27,813 nucleotides of DNA, taken from the IMG/VR virus record IMGVR_UViG_3300010938_000015, positions 1 to 27,813 of that record, one strand, 5' to 3'. Source of the DNA: a virus. The position numbers and the translations under genes are program-made. Under the pieces are notes generated by a model. It searched no databases and was not told where the DNA came from. It saw only the letters and a list, made by a program, of their open reading frames with translations. Shown in pieces: positions 14,430 to 21,923 of this stretch; the first letter of the stretch is position 1, and each line of letters starts with the position of its first letter.

Positions 14430-17400
14430 TTATTGGCATTTTGACCAAGCACAATTTAAACACTTCTTACAACCATCTTCATAAATAATATTTGGAGTAC
14501 CACAACAACCTTCACTACACTTAGCATTTTTAATATAATTACTTAATACTCTGGCAACATGTCTTGAAAAACTATTCATATCGGCTGATTTGAATACAGT
14601 ATCACAAATATCTTCAAGATTTACACCAGATCTAATTGCTAAGTTAGTTAATAATCTTACAGTCATGCCATCTGACTGTAAGAACGATTCTTTAATTGGC
14701 CATTCAACAATTCTAGATTTACCTGTATGTGTACTGACTGGAAATACTAATGCATAAACTCTTGGCTCTAATTTTCGTATAATACCTTTAGTTATATCGG
14801 AAGGTACAGGAAGATCTTCTTTCTTACCAGCAAACACTTCATAAACTTGCCCGTTGACTAATCCAACTAATACAATATGGCCATTTGAGCGATGAATATC
14901 ACATTCAACATCGCCTGGTCTAGAGTTTTTTACTACTTTAGATTCTTCAGAAACTAAAATTCCATTTCTAGAGCCATCTACATATACAGTAACTCCTTTT
15001 AGTCCATGATGGCAAGCATCTCGATAAAATTTATCAATTGTATCTTTTGGTGTACCTTTTGGGAAATTACATGTTTGGCTTACACCGTGATCAATATAAC
15101 TTTGAATTTTTGAAACTATTCTTAATCTGTCATCAATATTTAAGTTGCTAGCTGTTACTTTTAAAAAATCTGGAAGGTTACCAATAGCATCTCTAAGAGC
15201 CTCTGAAGCTGGTTTAGTGCTTTTTGCAACAAGCTTCTCAAGCTCAACAATGTTAAATCCATTAGCTTCTGCCCAATCCAAAAATTGATTATGGAAAACT
15301 GGGTAGTGATGATACTTACTACCATCATGATCTACAGAATGTACTTCGGCATCGTTTTCTGATGTTATTTTTACTTTTCTAACATAAACAAAATCATAAA
15401 CAGGCTCCATACCAGAACTAGTACCAAACCTACCACAACTAGTTTTTGAGAGCAATGATACAGTTCCAGTAGGAGCAATTGTTAATAATGAAATATTGCG
15501 CCTGCCAAATTTTTCAATGTCATTCTGTATTTCTTTTGGTAAACGTTTAATAAAAGCACAATCTTTTTCTAGATCCCAGTCAAACATTGGGAAAGCACCT
15601 CTATCTTGTGCTAATTTCACAGACTTTTTATATGCTTCATTACGCAACGCCTGATAAATTACTTCTACCATATCATCAGACTTATTGTACGGAATATTAA
15701 GAGCCATTAAACAGTCAGCAAATCCATGTGTGCCAAGACCAGTTCTCCTACCATTAATTGCTGCCTCTTTAATTTTATTCCATAGGTCTTTTTGTATACT
15801 AAATGGAAGTTTCGCATCGTCTTTATCTTTTTCTAAATCACTTAATATCTTGTCAATTATTTCTATTTCTAAATCTACCAAATTATCTTCCATCTGCATA
15901 GCTAAGTGAACATCATTTATAAAATTTGTTAAGTCAAAGGTTGCATTTTTAGTAAATGGATTAAGGACATATCCAGCTAAGTTGATAGATATCAATCTAC
16001 AACTATCATAAGCGCTTAAGCCGATTTCAGCACAATTTCCAGAAATAACTCCATTAGCTAATACTGAATGATTATATGGTTGATTTAAGCAATAAACAGT
16101 TTGTCTTTGTTTCATTTTCTTAATAGAAGTAATTTTTGATAAGTATTTATTTCTAATAGATGATTCTGTATTATTAGATCCTGGATGCTTTATGCACCAT
16201 TCGTCAACAATTTTATTATTATCGCTCTGTATAAATCCAATCTTATCTCTAAATAATTTTACAAAATACCCACCACCTATTATCAATTCATAACATGCAT
16301 TTTGATTGTATAAACGTTCTTCACCTCTATACAACCACACACGTTTTCCCTTCTTTTTAAATCGTCTAATAGATGTTGGTATTGCAAAATTAGATAAAAG
16401 GATTTGAACATCTCGTAGTAATTTTTTATTAATAGATGCTAAGCGAACAGATATAGATTTTTTGGATTCATTAACTTGTACTGACCCGTCAGCAGAGAAT
16501 AATGAACGTAAAAATGCCGCAACAGATTCTTTATCCGATGACCATATAAATTCTGGAATTTGATGCTTCAATTTAACAGCATCATAGCCAAGTTCTAAAA
16601 ATCTATCAAATAATACATTCGATGCTAATTCATATTTTTCTGTTGTACAATTAGTATTACATGATTCCATATGAACTCGCCTTAGAGAAACTGACTTATA
16701 TGGTCTACTTGATTTATTATATTCTTCTACAACAGAGTCAAGATGCGGTTTTAATTCGCTAGCTATATCTAATTCATCATAAAAATGTAAGTAAACTCTT
16801 CCTGTTGACGTAGTACCATCTCCAATAACCCATCCAGCTAAAGCTGCTTCTCTAATATAATTGTTTTTACCAAATTTACCTTCAATAGATTGTATTAAAA
16901 GCGTGTCACCAATCTTTAATTCTTTAGTTGTTTTTTTACCATCAGTCGTAAAATGATTGTGCGATGCTGTTACTTTTAACAATTGACCATTACATAATTT
17001 AACCTGGTAGACTACTTCATTTTCACCAGTTATTTGAACTTTGCTAGATTTTACTGCTAATGTATTAATACTATATTTTGTAATATCAACAGTTCCATCT
17101 TTCGATACTCTTGGATCGTAAGTTACATATAATTCTTTATTAATTTGTTGCAATTCTTTAACAGTCAAAAGGCCATAATCAGTATTAATTCTTGTATCGC
17201 CAGTATAGCAAGGATTGGTGGTAAGTGTTTCAAATCCAAATTTTTTATAGCAGTGCGCTGGTAAATTGTTACAATAGTTATCCCACATTAGTAGCCCTGG
17301 TTCAGCATTTTCCCATGCCTGTGTTACTATCACATCCCATAGCTCTTTAGCCTTTACTACTTTTGTTATTTGTGGAGTACCAGTTACTGGCCATCTTAAT

Positions 17401-18107
17401 TCCCAGTCTTCATCTTTTTCAACAGCATCTATTAAATCGTTTGATATTTTTATTGAAACATTTGCACCGGTTACTTTGGTGCGATCGGCTTTCATCTTAG
17501 CAAATTCAATAACATCAGGATGGCGATCACTGATGGTGATCATTAATGCCCCTTGCCTTGCATTCTGTCCAACATATCTTCCAAAGAATGAGATTGCATC
17601 GCATACTGTTGGTACACCTGAGCTACTAACAGCAGCGTTATGAACAGTACTTCCTCTTGGTCTATACGTGCTAACATCTAAACCAACACCTCCACGTCTT
17701 TTCATTATTTCAACTGCCTCGTTGATTGTTGCTAAAATGCCAGACATTGAATCGCCATATTTAGCCGCATCAATTACGAAGCAATTTGAAGCACTAATTT
17801 TTGAAAATTTATTCCCGATAGCTGCCATCGGAGAACCTTGTGGAACAATTCTAGCAAATTTATCAAGAGCATCAAAGTACTCTTTGGTACTATAAATTTT
17901 AGCATGTTTATTTATATCATGATATTTCTTATCTATTCTATTAAATTCTCTTGCTAATCGCTGATGCATATCGGCAGGAGTTGATTCGTGATAGTTGTTA
18001 TTTTTATCTTTTAAAGCATACTTTTTTACAAATGTGTCCGCTGCTAGCTTATTACCATTGAAGTACTCATAAGAAGCCTTGGCGGCATCTTCTTTGTTTA
18101 ACATCAT
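14430..18107 (-). CDS. nrdJ: Class II (B12-dependent) ribonucleotide reductase with an intein
   Basis: Converts ribonucleotides to deoxyribonucleotides for phage DNA synthesis, using adenosylcobalamin to make the active-site radical. The 1225-residue product has a 392-residue intein (300-691), leaving 833. Extein motifs are SNC (first redox Cys109), KRRGGVGLDVS (137-147), the NPC-x-E motif with Asn298, the presumed thiyl Cys692 and Glu694 split by the intein, LSAYDSCRLISINL after it, QTCNFPKGT with the second redox Cys, and a Cys-rich C-terminal tail with CKKCLNC. The LSAYDSCRL form and lack of a beta-subunit gene nearby point to class II rather than class I. The start is a double ATG behind GGGATAG. 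Later phage genes follow within 30 bases. Confidence 0.93.
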   Translation of the reverse strand: MMLNKEDAAKASYEYFNGNKLAADTFVKKYALKDKNNNYHESTPADMHQRLAREFNRIDKKYHDINKHAKIYSTKEYFDALDKFARIVPQGSPMAAIGNKFSKISASNCFVIDAAKYGDSMSGILATINEAVEIMKRRGGVGLDVSTYRPRGSTVHNAAVSSSGVPTVCDAISFFGRYVGQNARQGALMITISDRHPDVIEFAKMKADRTKVTGANVSIKISNDLIDAVEKDEDWELRWPVTGTPQITKVVKAKELWDVIVTQAWENAEPGLLMWDNYCNNLPAHCYKKFGFETLTTNPCYTGDTRINTDYGLLTVKELQQINKELYVTYDPRVSKDGTVDITKYSINTLAVKSSKVQITGENEVVYQVKLCNGQLLKVTASHNHFTTDGKKTTKELKIGDTLLIQSIEGKFGKNNYIREAALAGWVIGDGTTSTGRVYLHFYDELDIASELKPHLDSVVEEYNKSSRPYKSVSLRRVHMESCNTNCTTEKYELASNVLFDRFLELGYDAVKLKHQIPEFIWSSDKESVAAFLRSLFSADGSVQVNESKKSISVRLASINKKLLRDVQILLSNFAIPTSIRRFKKKGKRVWLYRGEERLYNQNACYELIIGGGYFVKLFRDKIGFIQSDNNKIVDEWCIKHPGSNNTESSIRNKYLSKITSIKKMKQRQTVYCLNQPYNHSVLANGVISGNCAEIGLSAYDSCRLISINLAGYVLNPFTKNATFDLTNFINDVHLAMQMEDNLVDLEIEIIDKILSDLEKDKDDAKLPFSIQKDLWNKIKEAAINGRRTGLGTHGFADCLMALNIPYNKSDDMVEVIYQALRNEAYKKSVKLAQDRGAFPMFDWDLEKDCAFIKRLPKEIQNDIEKFGRRNISLLTIAPTGTVSLLSKTSCGRFGTSSGMEPVYDFVYVRKVKITSENDAEVHSVDHDGSKYHHYPVFHNQFLDWAEANGFNIVELEKLVAKSTKPASEALRDAIGNLPDFLKVTASNLNIDDRLRIVSKIQSYIDHGVSQTCNFPKGTPKDTIDKFYRDACHHGLKGVTVYVDGSRNGILVSEESKVVKNSRPGDVECDIHRSNGHIVLVGLVNGQVYEVFAGKKEDLPVPSDITKGIIRKLEPRVYALVFPVSTHTGKSRIVEWPIKESFLQSDGMTVRLLTNLAIRSGVNLEDICDTVFKSADMNSFSRHVARVLSNYIKNAKCSEGCCGTPNIIYEDGCKKCLNCAWSKCQ
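16035..17210 (-). mobile_element. LAGLIDADG intein in the reductase active site, ending Gly-Asn
   Basis: A 392-residue in-frame insert begins with Cys after TTNP and ends VISGN before Cys, which is the presumed catalytic thiyl Cys of the enzyme. Block B is visible as VTASHNHF. Endonuclease motifs are LAGWVIGDG (423-431) and FLRSLFSADG (532-541), with Asp430 and Asp540 both present. The residue before the terminal Asn is Gly, not the usual His. Some inteins lacking the penultimate His are known to splice, though more slowly. The insertion splits the Asn-x-Cys-x-Glu motif, so unspliced enzyme cannot work. Confidence 0.95.
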
Positions 18108-18181
18108 ATTTTCTATCCCAGTCAGTCTGTCTTTAATGTTTTAGTGCTATATTTTTATCGCTAAATTATATCAATAATAAA
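18108..18181 (-). promoter_or_regulatory. Spacer upstream of the reductase with a weak hairpin
   Basis: This 74-base AT-rich spacer separates the unknown 211-residue gene from the reductase and is longer than most gaps here. On the minus strand it holds TTTAG ... CTAAA flanking ATAAAAATATAG-type sequence, a weak five-pair hairpin, then the GGGATAG ribosome site. A promoter or terminator is plausible but I cannot identify one with confidence. Confidence 0.25.
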
Positions 18182-18817
18182 TTATTGAATATAATCTGTT
18201 TGCAATAAAGAGGAAGCCAATTCTTTCTTATCATCATCAAATTTGATTTTTACTTGTATTCTCATTAAATCAATATTGGGTGGTAATAATTCCCTTGTCT
18301 TCTTATCTAAGTTATTAATCGCTTTTCTGCATGATTTTGAAATTGCTAAAAATTGAGGAGTTATAACACCAGATTTAAATAATAAAACAATATTAGGATA
18401 TTCACCAATTCCTCTACGTTTTATTAAAAAGTCAAATAACGGTGCTCCATTTCTTAGACTATTTAATTCATCTATTGTATTCTTCAACGAATTCGATTCA
18501 AGTTCTTTCTTATTTTCAATATCTTCTAATTCCATAAGAGCTATTTCATAAATTCTTTTATGCCTCAATATAGATGCTCCTTTGTTTAATATACCCTTCT
18601 TTTTTGCATATTTAACAAGAGCCACTACAATTCTATTTGCTGTATCATCGTCCAAGTTATTCTCTTCTAGCCATTCTGCAAATTTTTTAAACCACATGTA
18701 CATATATGTTTTTTTATAATCTGAAGCAGCTGGCCAAGACACATTTCTATTGGCAATTGACATCATAGATGTTCTCCACCAAGAGTATATAAGTTGGATT
18801 CGATCATCAATATTCAT
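18182..18817 (-). CDS. Unrecognised 211-residue phage protein
   Basis: A soluble, mostly helical protein with a Trp/Tyr-rich N-terminus (IYSWWRTSMMS; YMYMWFKKFAEWLEENNLDD) and a basic middle (VKYAKKKGILNKGASILRHK). The C-terminal half has a Lys/Asp-rich strand-helix pattern. It has no catalytic motif that I can see and no membrane segment. It lies upstream of the reductase on the same strand and is divergent from the 109-residue plus-strand gene with only 14 bases between the two starts. A replication-accessory or DNA-binding role is conceivable, but I do not assign one. Confidence 0.7.
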   Translation of the reverse strand: MNIDDRIQLIYSWWRTSMMSIANRNVSWPAASDYKKTYMYMWFKKFAEWLEENNLDDDTANRIVVALVKYAKKKGILNKGASILRHKRIYEIALMELEDIENKKELESNSLKNTIDELNSLRNGAPLFDFLIKRRGIGEYPNIVLLFKSGVITPQFLAISKSCRKAINNLDKKTRELLPPNIDLMRIQVKIKFDDDKKELASSLLQTDYIQ

Positions 18818-18831
18818 AAAGGATAATATAC

Positions 18832-19161
18832 ATGGTTAGCGAGCCAAATAACGAAATTATTAAGGATAATGAAGAACATCGTATTGATATTGAGGAAAAT
18901 AATCGTAAATTTGCTGAATTAAAAAAGATAGAAGATACAGAAGAAAAAGCAGAAATGACAAAAGAAGTAGTCAAAAAATTAGAAAATGAAATAACTACAG
19001 TGTTAGAAAATAATTCAATCAAAGACTATGTACTGGTATTAAGTACACCAGACGGTAAGCAATTGGGATTCTATGGTAAAGATGAGTATAAAGCAGCAGT
19101 ATTATCAAAGGTAATTTATAAAAATTTAAGAGATAAAATTTTAAATAATATTTCTGTTTAA
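18832..19161 (+). CDS. Unrecognised 109-residue plus-strand protein
   Basis: The ATG at 18832 has a clear Shine-Dalgarno (AAAGGA, 8 bases upstream). The N-terminal 60 residues are strongly charged and coiled-coil-like (EENNRKFAELKKIEDTEEK, then VVKKLENEITTVLE). Residues 65-109 look like a small alpha/beta unit: YVLVLSTPDGKQLGFYGKDE followed by a helix. It is one of two isolated plus-strand genes in a minus-strand genome region. Its stop overlaps the gp6-like stop (shared TTAA), so the two genes are exactly tail-to-tail. The opposite-strand frame at 18807-19022 lacks this quality and is rejected. Function is unknown; small regulatory or modifying proteins are often arranged this way. Confidence 0.75.
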   Translation: MVSEPNNEIIKDNEEHRIDIEENNRKFAELKKIEDTEEKAEMTKEVVKKLENEITTVLENNSIKDYVLVLSTPDGKQLGFYGKDEYKAAVLSKVIYKNLRDKILNNISV

Positions 19162-20771
19162 GCTATTCTTTGTTGAGAACTTGGCTCTAAATAATACGTT
19201 ATTTTGCTAGTCCCAAGTGTTAAAAGCTCAGAATATCCAACAGACAGAGAATCAGCACTTGTAGTTTTAGAAGAAGCTTCTAAAATATCATCTTTTGGAC
19301 TAAACACTCTAATATATTTAACACCATCAACCTGTTGAATCGTGTTAACCAGATTACTGATTCTAAAACCTTTACCAATTTCAAAATTATCAACCGCAAA
19401 AAATTTAGATATAGTATCTTCGACATTTGCTTTTACAGTTGCTGTATTAGCATTTTTAAATATTACAACATCTATTTCAAGATTGATAGGCTTTACTGCA
19501 CCATCCAATACTACAATTTCATCTGTGAACACATTTTTCTCTGACATTAAATTTTTTAATCCATCCTTTAAACCAATATTTGGAAGGACAGGCTCGCCAT
19601 TCTCACCGCCAGCTAACACATATAGTTCAATCTGATTTATATTTATGGATGAACGCAACACAGCATTGGCTTTCAGAATAGCTCCATATACAGGATGACT
19701 ATAATTAGAAGCTATTATAGAGTAATCTTCACCACTTACTATGCTATCATGCGTTGCTGCTTCTAATGGGCCTCTACGTTTAGCTTTTTCTAGACTTTCT
19801 CTATCAAACCCACCTTCTGAAGCTAATATATTCCTAAATCGAACAGGTACTTGAGCAGACAATGGAGAGTCTGGATTCAATGATCTAGTTTCATCAATAA
19901 TTCCACTTGGTATTCTTCCACGGGTACCGCCACCAGTCCTATACGTTACAACTATATTCCTACCAGCAGGAGGAATAGAGCCATACTCATCATTTCCAAA
20001 AATTATTGCTAATGAATCTTCTTCTAATCTAGCTTCAAAAACTTTTTCATTTGGTCCAGCTCTCTCTATAATTGGTATTTTTACCCATCTTTCAGTTATA
20101 GATCCATCAACAGTATTTGTTACTATATCAACAAATATAGGTTCTTCCAATATATTACTTCCACTAATCACAAATTGTTGATTAGGACCACCAACGGATA
20201 CAGCAGTAAATTGGCTGGAAAAAGATCCTTCTATAGCAAAGGCTACAGTGCCAAATTTACCCTTTGGAATTATAATATCATTAATAAAATCATTTGGGGC
20301 TTTAAATATTTCATAATATAATGGCTGGCCATCAGGGCTTCCTACTTGAAATTTAGTACCAGCTGGTATATGTAAATCGCTTATAAGTGGGGCCGCAATA
20401 GTGCATGCCACAACAGATTGGGCAGGAGTTTGTGGCTTAATTTTTTGGCCTATCAATTTTAAATGCTGTTGTACTGCCACATCAGTCAACGCTGTTGGCA
20501 AAAACGCTTCATTAGCCAATACATCTTCTCTTAATGCTAAAATAGATCCAACATATGAAACTAATTCCATAACCATTATAAAACCGTTATCAGCAACAAA
20601 GTCATTAAACTGGTCTGGAAAATAAGTTTTAACATATTCAATACAAGCTCTTCTAATAGAATCAAATTCTAGTGCCGTAAAATCTATTTTACGTAAAGAT
20701 GATGGCTCAAAGATTAACCCAAACTCTTCTGGAGAATTTGGTAAGTTAAAAAATGTTTGTTCTTCTGCCAT
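19158..20771 (-). CDS. Baseplate wedge protein (gp6 / baseplate J-type)
   Basis: This protein joins the wedges into a ring around the hub in contractile-tail baseplates. The 537 residues show the baseplate J-type layout: an N-terminal helical domain with YFPDQFNDFVADNGFIMVME (51-70) and LREDVLANEAFLPTALTD (79-96), beta-rich domains with AGTKFQV and ITYRTGGG-like strands, the GGFDRESLEKAKRRGPLE stretch near residue 325, and a C-terminal domain with FEIGKGFRISNLVNTIQ. T4 gp6 is longer (660). The start sits right after the gp25-like stop, with the ribosome site AAGGGA lying inside that gene's last codons, so the two are translated together. Confidence 0.9.
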   Translation of the reverse strand: MAEEQTFFNLPNSPEEFGLIFEPSSLRKIDFTALEFDSIRRACIEYVKTYFPDQFNDFVADNGFIMVMELVSYVGSILALREDVLANEAFLPTALTDVAVQQHLKLIGQKIKPQTPAQSVVACTIAAPLISDLHIPAGTKFQVGSPDGQPLYYEIFKAPNDFINDIIIPKGKFGTVAFAIEGSFSSQFTAVSVGGPNQQFVISGSNILEEPIFVDIVTNTVDGSITERWVKIPIIERAGPNEKVFEARLEEDSLAIIFGNDEYGSIPPAGRNIVVTYRTGGGTRGRIPSGIIDETRSLNPDSPLSAQVPVRFRNILASEGGFDRESLEKAKRRGPLEAATHDSIVSGEDYSIIASNYSHPVYGAILKANAVLRSSININQIELYVLAGGENGEPVLPNIGLKDGLKNLMSEKNVFTDEIVVLDGAVKPINLEIDVVIFKNANTATVKANVEDTISKFFAVDNFEIGKGFRISNLVNTIQQVDGVKYIRVFSPKDDILEASSKTTSADSLSVGYSELLTLGTSKITYYLEPSSQQRIA

Positions 20772-20772
20772 A

Positions 20773-21180
20773 TTATCCCTTAATTTCGAAGTTCACTTCA
20801 TCAAATGATATTGGTATACCCAATAATATATTATTAGATGGGTTTACTGATAACGATCCATAAATTTCTATAATTATCATATTTTGATCTGACTTATCTA
20901 TTATTCCTAACTTATTAACTATTATTCTAGGTTCTTCACGTGCAATAGCATCTAAAATATTTTCGCGTAATAGCAGTAATGAAGTTTTGCTAATATCTTC
21001 CATTAAAAATCTTCTTAAATTGGTGCCAAACGTTGGCCTCATTACCCTTTCGCCAGGTAATGTTAATAAAAGCTGTTTAAGATCATTTTTTAATAACCTT
21101 TCGTCTTCTTGATATGACATAAATCTACCGTCTGCTACAAAAGGCGGATTGAAGCCAAACCATTTTGACTTTAAAGCCAT
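20773..21180 (-). CDS. Baseplate wedge protein (gp25-type)
   Basis: A 135-residue member of the gp25 / GPW family, which starts sheath assembly on the baseplate and is part of the conserved core wedge with gp6 and gp53. The hallmark is LLLTLPGERVMRPTFGTNLR (37-56), followed by helix LLLLRENILDAIAREEPRI and two strands. T4 gp25 is 132 residues. Its ATG overlaps the stop of the upstream gene (TAATG), and the gp6-like gene follows at once. The order gp25 then gp6 is the usual contractile-injection core order. Confidence 0.95.
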   Translation of the reverse strand: MALKSKWFGFNPPFVADGRFMSYQEDERLLKNDLKQLLLTLPGERVMRPTFGTNLRRFLMEDISKTSLLLLRENILDAIAREEPRIIVNKLGIIDKSDQNMIIIEIYGSLSVNPSNNILLGIPISFDEVNFEIKG

Positions 21181-21893
21181 TATCTCACCAATAGACCTAA
21201 CTTAATCATATCATCATATAATGTTGATAATGTTGCAGACAATTCTTGTTCACGTAAAGTTAAGTTAGCAAGTTCTTGCTCTATATCTGATTTTTTATTA
21301 GTAAATTTCGTCAACAAATCATCATTGTCATCATCTAATAAATTTAATGCTACGATAGCATCATTAACCTGCGTTAAAGATTTATTATAAGAAACTATAC
21401 TATTTTGCACAGATTTAAATTCTGTATTTGTAATTGCCAATTGTAACCTAATATTATTAAATTTAGTTCTAGATTTATTTTCTAAATCTGATATTTCATC
21501 ATCAGTTAATCCCATATCAGCAAAGTCGAATAAATTATTATTATGTTGAATTTCGACATTATCAGGAACATTAGCTATTTCTTTTTCTATGAAAGTCAAA
21601 TCAGATTCTGATAATGATCTGCCAATTTCAAATTGAACAAGATTAGTCAAATCACTATTCGACTTTGAATTTGTAACAGTGTATAGCAAGTTACCATAGA
21701 TAGGTCTACGTTGCTCATTATTAAATACAACCTCTGGCAAGGATTTTAATTGCCTAGCTAATGGTAATTGTTGAGCTACTATTTCAGATTGTTTTGGAAC
21801 TTCAGTTGAAATAATCCACGTAAAGGCACCACTATCACCCTGATTTAGTGGTAATTGATTTTTATATAATCCAGTTGGATATTTTATTATAAT
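21180..21893 (-). CDS. Baseplate-associated coiled-coil protein with a probable AUU or AUA start
   Basis: The frame is open from 21905 to 21180. The first standard start is a TTG at 21740, but the 50 codons before it are good protein (KYPTGLYKNQLPLNQGDSGA, then FTWIISTEVPK). There is a strong Shine-Dalgarno (AGAGGGA, 21897-21903) followed at normal spacing by in-frame ATT (21893-21891) and ATA codons, with no ATG. I therefore start the gene at 21893, giving 237 residues. The N-terminal 60 residues look beta-rich; the rest is two long coiled-coil segments with many Asn and Ser. It lies between spike and gp25-like genes and overlaps the latter by one base. A baseplate role is inferred from position; I do not recognise a family. 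Confidence 0.7.
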   Translation of the reverse strand: MIIKYPTGLYKNQLPLNQGDSGAFTWIISTEVPKQSEIVAQQLPLARQLKSLPEVVFNNEQRRPIYGNLLYTVTNSKSNSDLTNLVQFEIGRSLSESDLTFIEKEIANVPDNVEIQHNNNLFDFADMGLTDDEISDLENKSRTKFNNIRLQLAITNTEFKSVQNSIVSYNKSLTQVNDAIVALNLLDDDNDDLLTKFTNKKSDIEQELANLTLREQELSATLSTLYDDMIKLGLLVR

Positions 21894-21896
21894 AAA

Positions 21897-21903
21897 TCCC
21901 TCT
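21897..21903 (-). promoter_or_regulatory. Strong ribosome binding site that decides a non-AUG start
   Basis: The minus strand reads AGAGGGA, 20 bases past the spike stop codon, followed by TTT and in-frame ATT, ATA, ATA. The match to the anti-Shine-Dalgarno is as good as that of the portal gene (AGAGGG). It argues that translation begins at 21893-21885 rather than at the TTG at 21740, before which I see only a weak candidate site. Confidence 0.6.
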
Positions 21904-21923
21904 ATTTAAATTTGCAATTAACT

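Noticed and set aside
16035-16040. Gly-Asn intein end as a sequencing or frame error
   Set aside because: The reading frame runs cleanly through into the conserved CAEIGLSAYDSCR sequence, so the Gly is genuine as far as this sequence shows.
18807-19022. Minus-strand 71-codon Ser/Phe-rich frame
   Set aside because: Antisense of the 109-residue plus-strand gene, which has a clear Shine-Dalgarno; the peptide composition is that of a reversed Glu/Lys-rich coiled coil.
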